Source: an uncultured Sutterella sp.
GTDB taxonomy: Bacteria; Pseudomonadota; Gammaproteobacteria; Burkholderiales; Burkholderiaceae_F
Direction: 5' to 3'
Assembly: GCA_905186105.1 (NCBI GenBank)
Contig: LR994475.1
Span: forward strand, 1,378,353 to 1,384,054
Length of the DNA: 5,702 nucleotides
The notes under the pieces are model-generated. The model was not told the DNA's origin. It was given only the letters and a program-made list of their open reading frames with translations, and searched no databases. Below are positions 1 through 5,606 of the stretch, piece by piece. The stretch's first letter is position 1; every line of letters begins with the position of its first letter. The position numbers were made by a program, and so were the translations under genes.

Positions 1-344
1 TAGTTGAAGGTGAAGGTCAGCCGTTCTCCTTCTATGAATACCTCGTTCACCTCCCTGGCGACACGTTCGTGATGAACGCCCAGGGGGATTCGATGACTGC
101 TGCTGGTATTGAAGAAGACGACCGCATCGTCATCAATCGTTCAATCGAAGCTCGTAACGGTGACATCGTCCTTGCCTTTATTAATGGTGACGTCACATTG
201 AAGCGTCTCAAGGTGCTTCGCGGCAATATCATCGAATTGCATCCCGAAAGCTTAACGGGTGAATATCCGGTGATTCGTCCGAAGGAATACGATGATTTCC
301 AGATCATCGGCGTGTTGACGAGTTCCTGCCGCCGCTATCGCTAA
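1..344 (+). CDS. umuD: UmuD-like S24 family peptidase (LexA/UmuD fold), 5' partial
   Basis: The 3' end of a gene whose start lies left of the window; the frame is open from the first bases. It encodes the catalytic domain of a LexA/UmuD-type self-cleaving serine peptidase. The nucleophile motif GDSM has its Ser codon at 90-92, and the general-base Lys sits in TLKRL with its codon at 201-203. The 37-residue Ser-Lys separation equals that of UmuD (S60/K97). The segments IVINRSIEARNGDIVLAFIN and PVIRP also fit UmuD rather than full-length LexA, as does the C-terminal IIGVLT strand. In the known family RecA-ssDNA triggers autocleavage, and UmuD' then joins UmuC as DNA polymerase V. Here a terminator follows directly, so no umuC partner lies downstream. 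The N-terminal region and cleavage site are outside the window, so a phage-type S24 repressor is not fully excluded, although the short C-terminus favours UmuD. Confidence 0.85.
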   Translation, partial: VEGEGQPFSFYEYLVHLPGDTFVMNAQGDSMTAAGIEEDDRIVINRSIEARNGDIVLAFINGDVTLKRLKVLRGNIIELHPESLTGEYPVIRPKEYDDFQIIGVLTSSCRRYR

Positions 345-369
345 TTTGCCGTAACTACTTAAGTCCAAC

Positions 370-402
370 AAAGAGCGTCCTCATTTGGGCGCTCTTTTTC
401 TT
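370..402 (+). terminator. Rho-independent terminator after the umuD-like gene
   Basis: The arms AAAGAGCG (370-377) and CGCTCTTT (390-397) pair perfectly. Three more pairs, one of them a G-U, extend the stem to 11 bp around a 6-nt loop at 381-386. A T-rich run follows at 395-402. It begins 25 bp after the stop codon at 344, which makes the umuD-like gene the last of its transcription unit. Confidence 0.88.
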
Positions 403-536
403 TCTATGCGTCACCAATTGACTTCATTTCCCTCAATATTGCAAGCATACTCAAACGGCTCTTTTTCTCTAAAATAAAAGAATCAACTAAACAATGGATC
501 TTCCACGTAAGGTACCTAGCGACTGAAAACATTCTC

Positions 537-545
537 TGTTATAGA
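537..545 (+). promoter_or_regulatory. Possible extended -10 promoter for the TPR/SUFU unit
   Basis: TG at 537-538, one base, then TATAGA at 540-545 matches an extended -10 element. No convincing -35 hexamer lies 16-18 bp upstream, so the call is weak. Transcription would start near 552 and leave a leader of about 85 nt before the ATG at 636. An alternative TTGACT at 418-423 has no good -10 at normal spacing. The rest of the 345-635 intergenic region shows only the terminator and an interrupted inverted repeat (507-555). Confidence 0.25.
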
Positions 546-622
546 CTAGCCTTACCTGACATCCAGCCTCCTAGCACCCGTCTGAGTACTTTGAAATCAC
601 TCTGATTGAGTACACCCTTTAC

Positions 623-638
623 AGGATCGATTCTAATG
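623..638 (+). promoter_or_regulatory. Ribosome binding site fixing the start of the TPR-like gene at 636
   Basis: AGGA at 623-626 lies 9 nt before ATG at 636-638. The frame is also open upstream to a TTG at 606, which would add 10 residues, but that codon has no purine-rich site before it. The ATG with its AGGA is the better start. Confidence 0.7.
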
Positions 639-1694
639 GCTAGAAAGCGCGCCTCCCAACCCGTCATCGACTTTGATGAGCACGATATTGACGCTTTGCT
701 TAACGCAATTGCAAAGAAAAACATCAACCAAGAACTCTTAACGCTTGCTATCCAAGTTTGCCAAAATGAGATTCGCCGCCTTCAATTCCACCCTGATGAC
801 CCCACTGAATGTCGTGCTGACGAGATCATCGACGCTTTGAACGATGCCGACTATCATGACATCAACACGGTTATCCTGACCATTCGACTATCTATTGCCA
901 AAGAAGATTTTGAATTAGCGGTTGAAACGATCAAGTATTTACACGATTTCATGGGCGAATTGCCAAAAGATGACCAGGCAACACTGGAAAAAGCTTCAAG
1001 AGGACCGCAGGGTGAAATCATATATCGTCACGCCTTAGATCAGGGTGATCATGGTTGTGTGTTAGACATGGCAAAGACATTAACGCCAGAGGTTTTGGAG
1101 ATAGATCCAACGCTTTATCGCCCTTGGATACTCGCGCTTCTTTGCTCAGTACATGACGTCAAGTCCGATCGTACCCGCAAAAGCAGAATCAAAAAGGCTT
1201 TAGAACTTTACGAAGCTTATAAAAAGCTTGCAGACCCTGGCTATGATTTCAGATTGGATTTCGCCATTTTCCTTGAAGAAGCCGAAGCTTATGAAGCTGC
1301 CTATAACCTTTATTTAGACAATCTCAATGTAGTCCCTACAGAGAAGTTGCGCATGGTCGCAGCCATGGATCTTTGGAGTTTCTATACGCGTCTCTTCGAC
1401 CTGGACAACCCACCGAAGAAGTATTCAGAGACATTGACGCCATACAAGCGACTCCTTTGGCTCGATAACCAAATTACGCATGACGGCATCAATCCCAGAC
1501 GTTTCTATAACGAGACGATTAAACGTTTCGGAGACACCTTAAACGTTCTTGAAAGCAACGTCTTAAATGATGTCCTAAACGAGGAAAACGATTTCAAAAC
1601 ACTCAAAATTGCTGCCGAGAAGCATGCACAACGCTTTCCGTTCGACCCACTTCAATTCCATTGGAAGGCTCAAGCAGCAGATGGTACTTTTTGA
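636..1694 (+). CDS. TPR-like alpha-helical repeat protein, probably the N-terminal part of a SUFU/DUF2185 protein
   Basis: A 352-residue frame beginning MARKRASQPVIDFDEHD. It has no signal peptide or membrane segment, so it is probably cytoplasmic. The protein is almost wholly helical, with a TPR/alpha-solenoid look: paired amphipathic helices with small residues at packing positions, for example KALELYEAYKKL (about residue 190), then EAEAYEAAYNLYLDNLNVVP, where a proline closes a helix pair in TPR manner. The last helix, FDPLQFHWKAQAADG, resembles the first helix of a TPR pair. Its expected partner, FEPEEALSLLEKGI, lies in the next frame across a T5 run. The frame ends at TGA (1692-1694), inside the start of the SUFU/DUF2185 gene. 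What is seen is helical repeat character and gene overlap; that it forms one polypeptide with the next frame is inferred. No enzyme motif is visible. TPR solenoids usually bind proteins, but the partner here is unknown. Confidence 0.75.
   Translation: MARKRASQPVIDFDEHDIDALLNAIAKKNINQELLTLAIQVCQNEIRRLQFHPDDPTECRADEIIDALNDADYHDINTVILTIRLSIAKEDFELAVETIKYLHDFMGELPKDDQATLEKASRGPQGEIIYRHALDQGDHGCVLDMAKTLTPEVLEIDPTLYRPWILALLCSVHDVKSDRTRKSRIKKALELYEAYKKLADPGYDFRLDFAIFLEEAEAYEAAYNLYLDNLNVVPTEKLRMVAAMDLWSFYTRLFDLDNPPKKYSETLTPYKRLLWLDNQITHDGINPRRFYNETIKRFGDTLNVLESNVLNDVLNEENDFKTLKIAAEKHAQRFPFDPLQFHWKAQAADGTF
1663..1694 (+). other. Reading-frame junction: +1 frameshift site, indel, or coupled start
   Basis: The two long frames overlap by 14 bp. 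The upstream frame reads ACT TTT TGA (1686-1694), where T5 (1688-1692) is followed by GA. Slipping +1 on TTT, or having one T fewer, gives ACT TTT GAA and joins the two frames into one protein of about 850 residues. This shifty-codon-plus-TGA arrangement resembles the programmed +1 site of prfB. Alternatively, ATG at 1681 is a coupled start with GGAAGG at 1663-1668, whose 12-nt spacing is longer than ideal. Continuity of the helical repeat across the site favours one polypeptide. The sequence alone cannot separate a real shift, a mutation and a sequencing error. Confidence 0.5.
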
Positions 1695-3189
1695 ACCTGA
1701 AGAAGCCCTAAGTCTCCTCGAGAAAGGGATCCATACTTGCGAACACAATAAGGTTCCTGTTGACGAAGCAGAGATTTTGCTAGAAGATGCTGTTTCGATT
1801 CTCACACCGCTTTGTACGATTAACGAGTCCGTTCAGCCTTATGACGACTTCATCAATCAGATCCCTGAAAACTGGCGTAGAGCCTCTCTTTACCTAGGCA
1901 AGATTGAAACACTCTTCCAATTCACTCAGCCTCCCTTTACCGAAGCCAAGCGCAAAGTCTTTAAAGAGACCTTGGCAAAGATACCCGAATGGGAACGTGA
2001 CTACCAATTCAAACTGTCCGAAATTCAATGTTTAATTGCTTTTGGTGAACTCAAAAAAGCCAAGTCAAACATCAAGGCACTACGTAAAGAATTCGAACAA
2101 AATCCCGATATTTTTGACGACACGCTCGATGAACTTAAGAAGCTCGAAGCTGGAATCGACTTTGTTGGACAGCTGAAATCTAAAAAGAATGCGTCCAAGA
2201 ATCCTTTAGTCGTTGCTTCCAAAAAGGAAGCAGGGCAGGGTAGTGCTAAATCGACGGACGACAATGATGATTTAGACAAGGTCAACAAGATTCTTAATGA
2301 ATTGGTCGATAAGGGTGCGACTGTGCTCGATGCATTCAATCTTGGTGGCTATGCCGCGGGGGTCGCTTTCACAACGCCGCAGATGCCTAAAGGGATTGCA
2401 TACATCTCTACGATTAACCTTGTTGAACGTTATCAAGCCAAAGTGGGTGTTCCTAACGAACACTGTGAAGTCGCTATCGCTATTCCTTACCACGAAGCAA
2501 AAAAGATTCGCCCGACTGACTGGCGTATCCAATTACTGATTTTCACGCTTGAATGCTTCTTCCGTTCGAAGGTGGCACCAGAGATTGGCTTCTATTCCAA
2601 AAGCCCTGATGACACGAAGTTGCCCTTCTGTGACTACACGGCATTAATGCTTTTGCCCACGCAAAAACCCATTATTGACTCGAGTTACGGTAAGGAGATC
2701 GGTGAAATCGTGCCGCTTTTTGATGAAGAAATGGATTACGGTGATACGCATTCCTTTGAAGATTTTCGAAATAAGCTCGAATCGGTGGTTTACTTCCCAC
2801 CCAAACGCCGTCGTCATAACGCATGCGAAGGTGAACACTGGAAGCCATTGATCGCGCCTGAAAACCTTAAGACGCTCTATCAAAGCACCACGCCAGATGC
2901 TTGCCAAATCGATCCTCGCATTCTTTTTGAAGGGCAAGACGTGAAGATTTTCTTCCACGTAGAACCTGATGAAAGCGATTCTCCTTGGTCAGGCTGGGTG
3001 TTTTTGAGTGACACCAGTACACGTGAAAAGAATGGTAGTTGCATTATTGAGTCACTCAATACTTTGCTCAACTACTGCCCATATGTTGCCGAATATCTTG
3101 ATGCGCCCTTTGGCACCATCTTTATTCGTCACCCAGATGGTCGCATCGAGCCGGCGACCGATATTCAGGTAGAAGGCTTGCCTAAGTAA
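1681..3189 (+). CDS. SUFU domain + DUF2185 (Imm33-like) protein with N-terminal TPR-like helices; putative immunity protein
   Basis: 502 residues from ATG at 1681. Residues 1-155 are TPR-like helices such as EEALSLLEKGI and FGELKKAKSNIKAL. Residues 163-200 form a charged linker rich in Lys, Ser and Asp. Residues 205-370 resemble the bacterial SUFU domain: the strand HCEVAIAIPY, a W-containing helix at 281-295, ALMLLP at 321-326, then the family's EIVPLFDEEMDYG (342-354). Residues 405-490 resemble DUF2185/Imm33-like: SGWVFLSD (437-444), then SLNTLLN and LDAPFGTIF. Both domains are known from immunity proteins that neutralise polymorphic toxins, sometimes fused together; that role is inferred here, since no toxin is in the window. 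No signal peptide is seen, so the protein is probably cytoplasmic. The N-terminal helices look like the continuation of the upstream frame. An in-frame TTG at 1609 is a less likely start. A hairpin terminator follows. Confidence 0.82.
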   Translation: MVLFEPEEALSLLEKGIHTCEHNKVPVDEAEILLEDAVSILTPLCTINESVQPYDDFINQIPENWRRASLYLGKIETLFQFTQPPFTEAKRKVFKETLAKIPEWERDYQFKLSEIQCLIAFGELKKAKSNIKALRKEFEQNPDIFDDTLDELKKLEAGIDFVGQLKSKKNASKNPLVVASKKEAGQGSAKSTDDNDDLDKVNKILNELVDKGATVLDAFNLGGYAAGVAFTTPQMPKGIAYISTINLVERYQAKVGVPNEHCEVAIAIPYHEAKKIRPTDWRIQLLIFTLECFFRSKVAPEIGFYSKSPDDTKLPFCDYTALMLLPTQKPIIDSSYGKEIGEIVPLFDEEMDYGDTHSFEDFRNKLESVVYFPPKRRRHNACEGEHWKPLIAPENLKTLYQSTTPDACQIDPRILFEGQDVKIFFHVEPDESDSPWSGWVFLSDTSTREKNGSCIIESLNTLLNYCPYVAEYLDAPFGTIFIRHPDGRIEPATDIQVEGLPK

Positions 3190-3210
3190 TCCAAATTAAC
3201 TGATAAGGGT

Positions 3211-3239
3211 AGGGCGCTCAACGGTGTTGGGCGCCCTTT
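3211..3239 (+). terminator. Hairpin terminator after the SUFU/DUF2185 gene
   Basis: AGGGCGCTCAAC (3211-3222) pairs with GTTGGGCGCCCT (3226-3237) over 12 bp with one G-U pair, leaving a 3-nt loop. The T run after it is short (three T), so termination may be less efficient than at the other hairpins here. It starts about 20 bp after the stop at 3189. Confidence 0.68.
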
Positions 3240-3374
3240 GCGTAAAAACTTACGTGATGGCTCACGGTGAGACTGGCTACCCAAAGCGATCTCACGACGG
3301 GCACAATCTATTCTCTTATTATGCCGACCTATTGATCGTCATTGCTAAACGACTATCGCAGTAGCCATGACACC

Positions 3375-3396
3375 AAATAGAACAAGTATTCTATTT
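3375..3396. repeat. Perfect 8-bp inverted repeat next to the left TCTAACA array
   Basis: AAATAGAA (3375-3382) and TTCTATTT (3389-3396) are exact reverse complements around a 6-nt spacer. The left TCTAACA array begins only 3 bp later, at 3399. It could be an AT-rich hairpin ending - strand transcription out of the graveyard, or a binding site. The right array has no equivalent beside it. Apart from this repeat, 3240-3398 shows no gene on either strand. Confidence 0.5.
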
Positions 3397-3398
3397 AG

Positions 3399-3463
3399 CT
3401 TTCTAACAGTTTTTCTAACAAAAACAGCCGGTTTCTAACATATCTAACAATCGAATGTTAGAA
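3399..3463. repeat. TCTAACA motif array, left copy
   Basis: Four direct TCTAACA motifs start at 3402, 3414, 3434 and 3443, followed by an inverted TGTTAGA at 3456-3462. The fourth and the inverted motif form a perfect 7-bp dyad around a 6-bp centre, as a dimer operator would. The unit is nearly identical in order and spacing to the right copy at 4234-4297, in the same orientation. It lies 10 bp beyond the stop codon of the - strand AlbA_2-type remnant. It could be a clustered regulator-binding site or a small dispersed repeat; no plasmid Rep gene is present to support an origin. Confidence 0.8.
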
Positions 3464-3473
3464 CAAAAACGGC

Positions 3474-4182
3474 TTATGGATTCTTGAGTTGGTAACGAAC
3501 GTTACGTCCACCGCCCTTTGATTCCACAACCTTCGCATCGATCATATTGTTGAGGAGATTGATCGCTGCAGTTTGCGATATACCCATGAGATCTTGCACT
3601 TGACGACGTGAAACGGTTTGGTGGGATTCAAGGAGGTCAACAACTTCACGATAATCTTTGCGGTCGAGATACAAATTAGCCGTCTTACGTGGCAGCTTGA
3701 TCGTAAAAGAAGTCTCGCTCACAGATAACAAGTCTGAAATCGGTCTATTTATGTAAAAGAAACGAATTTTTCTGAAGCCACTACCGCGGTTCTCCATCAA
3801 ATTCAACAAACTGAATAGATGTGCGAGTTGAGGATTACGACATTCTGTTGCCATGTGTTCGACAACATCCTCCAAGCTCAAATCCTCGGTTAAGCCGCCA
3901 ATAGAATGAAGTTCCACAAAAGAAGGCGTGATATGAACGAGGTTCGCGCGTGTTTTGCTTTAATCACGATGTGCAAACATATTAACCAAGGCACTCAAGA
4001 ATGACTCGAAGATCAATAACGAAGTGGTCGATGAGCTCTGCGTTCCCGTAGCTCGGTTTTTCCATCCAGGCGTAATTGCTCTTGGCAATGAACTTTGTCG
4101 CTTCTTCATAAAGTTCAAAAATCGAGCCCTCAACCTTATCAGAATCAAGGATCTGTATTCGCTGGTCGTTTATAGCGTTCAC
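3474..4182 (-). pseudogene. Decayed AlbA_2/HATPase_c_4-type ATP-binding transcriptional regulator, C-terminal half
   Basis: Remnant of the family annotated as ATP-binding or 'putative DNA binding domain' proteins (AlbA_2 domain, GHKL-like HATPase_c_4 domain, C-terminal winged helix). Reading down from 4182, the segment ILDSDKVEGSIFELYEEA matches the linker before the ATPase domain. A net one-base shift at about 3985-4030 moves the frame to ALVNMFAHRD, the family's NALVHRDY motif. The expected Tyr codon is TAA (3962-3960), and the frame then resumes as SKTRANLVHITPSFVELHS. Next come GGLTEDLS, RNPQLAHLFSLLNLMENRG and a winged helix with VSRRQVQDLMGISQTAAINL, ending at TAA (3474-3476). The AlbA_2 domain is absent, and a stop lies two codons above 4182. 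The longest intact piece is 3474-3917, 147 codons from GTG, which could still yield a winged-helix fragment. The domain match is confident; inactivity is inferred from the two lesions and missing N-terminus. Confidence 0.78.
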
Positions 4183-4233
4183 AAATTAGAGAATGCGATA
4201 GTTTCCAGAGTTTGAAGACTTTAAGTTCTAAAT

Positions 4234-4297
4234 CTTTCTAACATTTTTCTAAGAAAGATGACCGCTTTCTAACACATCTAACAATCGAATGTTAGAA
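4234..4297. repeat. TCTAACA motif array, right copy
   Basis: Motifs start at 4237, 4248 (degenerate, TCTAAGA), 4268 and 4277, with the inverted TGTTAGA at 4290-4296. Motif spacings are 11, 20, 9 and 13 bp, against 12, 20, 9 and 13 in the left copy. The segment from 4267 to 4297 differs from the left copy at a single base. The array lies 10 bp beyond the stop codon of the DUF1703-type remnant and about 50 bp upstream of the truncated AlbA_2-type remnant on the same strand. It could therefore have been the latter's operator, or a repeat at which recombination removed that gene's 5' half. Confidence 0.8.
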
Positions 4298-4307
4298 AAA
4301 TTGGCAT

Positions 4308-4949
4308 CTAGAGATGCGCACGGTAAGTGTCTTTCCTTAAGGAATACTGCCGCTTAGCGCCATCAAAGACCAGGGCAAGCTGTCGAAAGCTAAATTGTTG
4401 ATCGCTTTCGTCGAAAACTGGGTTCTTTAGATGCCCAATAGGACCTTTGACGTAGGTGAAGACAATCACCCACCGAGTATTCAGAGTGTCGACGATCAAA
4501 TTGTTCGTAGGAAAACCTTCGTGAACGATGATTTCAGATGTCAACGCAGACAGCAAAACCACGAACTTGAAGAAAGCGCAAGCCGAGGCGTCATCATTAA
4601 TTTTGAAATCCCGAGCATCAAGCTGAAGCAACAACTGGTTAATGTTCTCAATGAAACGCAATAAATCGCCTGCGAGCATTAATTCTCAATTGGTAGAGGA
4701 CCCAAACGGCGTTACCGTCACCATTTGTTCGCACAAATCAAAAATTAGCTGTGCAAGCGAAACCGCCACCTCTTGATTAGGTACGCCCAACGTCGCCATA
4801 TCGTCTGAATCAAAGTCCTTGATCGCCAAATAACCCGCTTGCTGTAAGAATGCCTTGATTGCGATTTCATCCAAAGATCTTGAAGTGACGAGTGCCAGTG
4901 CTGGGATAACAGCACCTTGATTTAAACACACCGATAGCACATTGCCTCA
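4308..4949 (-). pseudogene. Decayed AAA-ATPase-like/PDDEXK_9 (DUF1703-type) protein, C-terminal half
   Basis: Two stretches in the same - strand frame, separated only by TGA (4688-4686). The upper one carries FLQQAGYLAIKDFD and TLGVPNQEV, matching the hallmark Q(T/S)GYLTIK and LGFPN(E/K)EV segments that join the ATPase-like and nuclease parts of the DUF1703 family. The lower one is the PDDEXK_9 region: PTNN, a D, then VFTYVKG (about 4446-4493), and near the end RQLALVFDGAKRQYS, like the family's closing strand and FD..KR segment. Intact members read VFEFK at the nuclease core; here Glu and Lys are replaced, so catalysis should be lost. The whole N-terminal AAA-like domain is missing, and the frame is closed upstream at 4949-4947. 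Family members are about 500-600 residues and their role is poorly known. A short orphan made from 4308-4679 (123 codons) is possible but unlikely. The nuclease-half match is weaker than that of the upper segment. Confidence 0.68.
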
Positions 4950-5479
4950 AATTTGGCCGATTATTCGGAGTCAACCACTGAGTATGTCAAACTGCTTATT
5001 CCCAATACGGCTGCAGATCACCCCTTTATCCGGATGCTCAACAAATATAACCTCCAGGATAAAGCGGAATTGAATGTTCTAGACTTGCTGATTCTTTCGT
5101 TACTGCGAAGATTTAAGCGATTGACGTTAGAGGAATTAATCTCGGAGACCCACTTTAGTAAAACGCGCGTGATCACGTCGATCACGAAATTAAGCGAGAA
5201 TGGTACTTTGTTGAAACCCAAGGTATTCGGTCAAAAACTTATATTTTGAGTTCAAACTATAACCATTTCAACACCACTTCACCCAAAGAAACGGTGCCAG
5301 TCGCCGATGACGTCTGTGATCTTATTGCCAGACAGGGTGAATTAAAGTCGAGCCAAATCAAGAAACAACTTGGCCTCACCGACAATCAAGCGCGAAGAGT
5401 GCTCAATGAGATGATTCAAAAAAATAAAATTTGTGCCCTTGGCGAACGCCGGTGGCGCACATATCGCTTGAAAGATTGA
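4938..5479 (+). pseudogene. Second AlbA_2-type regulator remnant: two C-terminal winged helices split by a frameshift
   Basis: The first frame (open from 4938; TTG at 4953) encodes YVKLLIP, then LNVLDLLILSLLRR and a winged helix, RLTLEELISETHFSKTRVI. It stops at TGA 5247-5249. The second frame (TTG at 5246, 77 residues) encodes another winged helix, SSQIKKQLGLTDNQARRVL, ending RTYRLKD. The order strand, DELLVL-like helix, winged helix, linker, winged helix is that of the C-terminus of long AlbA_2/HATPase_c_4 proteins. The frames meet at a T4 run (5244-5247) followed by GA; one extra T would join them as KLIFLSSNYN. The AlbA_2 and ATPase domains are missing, cut off at the point where the - strand DUF1703-type remnant is also cut off. 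Two coupled small HTH proteins overlapping by 4 bp are an alternative, but neither TTG start has a clear ribosome binding site. Fragment assignment is good at family level only. Confidence 0.68.
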
Positions 5480-5549
5480 TGGATCGCACGCACGCCTTGG
5501 CGCACTGAGTAGTGAGCCATAGAGCAACCGCGTAAAACGATGCAATGAG

Positions 5550-5590
5550 AAACGCCTTCTTAGGCTAGAACCCAAGAAGGCGTTTTTATT
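5550..5590 (+). terminator. Strong hairpin terminator, possibly bidirectional
   Basis: AAACGCCTTCTT (5550-5561) and AAGAAGGCGTTT (5574-5585) are perfect 12-bp complements around a 12-nt loop. A T5 run at 5583-5587, then ATT, follows on the + strand. Read on the - strand the same stem is followed by TTTCTC, so it may also end the convergent XRE-type gene, whose stop is at 5607. The 70 bp between the last remnant and this hairpin hold nothing recognisable. Confidence 0.88.
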
Positions 5591-5606
5591 TGTCTTTGAC
5601 GAGCGA

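Noticed and set aside
606..636. TTG at 606 as the start of the TPR-like gene.
   Set aside because: It has no Shine-Dalgarno sequence, while ATG at 636 has AGGA at suitable spacing.
2025..2958. Several antisense frames of about 86-104 codons and one + strand alternative frame (2297-2539).
   Set aside because: They lie wholly inside the SUFU/DUF2185 coding region, which has clear domain matches. Their Ser/Leu/Phe-rich composition is that of frame shadows.
3241..3271. Small palindromes CGTAA..TTACG (3241-3254) and CTCAC.GTGAG (3261-3271).
   Set aside because: They have 5-bp arms with tiny loops, no T run and no adjacent gene to regulate; such short dyads are expected by chance.
3399..4297. CRISPR array or plasmid iteron origin as an explanation for the repeated TCTAACA motifs.
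   Set aside because: Spacing is irregular, there are no unique spacers of constant size, no cas genes, and no Rep gene or DnaA-type context. The two arrays are also separated by a gene remnant.
4431..4664. A + strand frame of 77 codons inside the DUF1703-type remnant.
   Set aside because: It is antisense to a stretch with recognisable family segments, and its translation is hydrophilic with no domain pattern or ribosome binding site.
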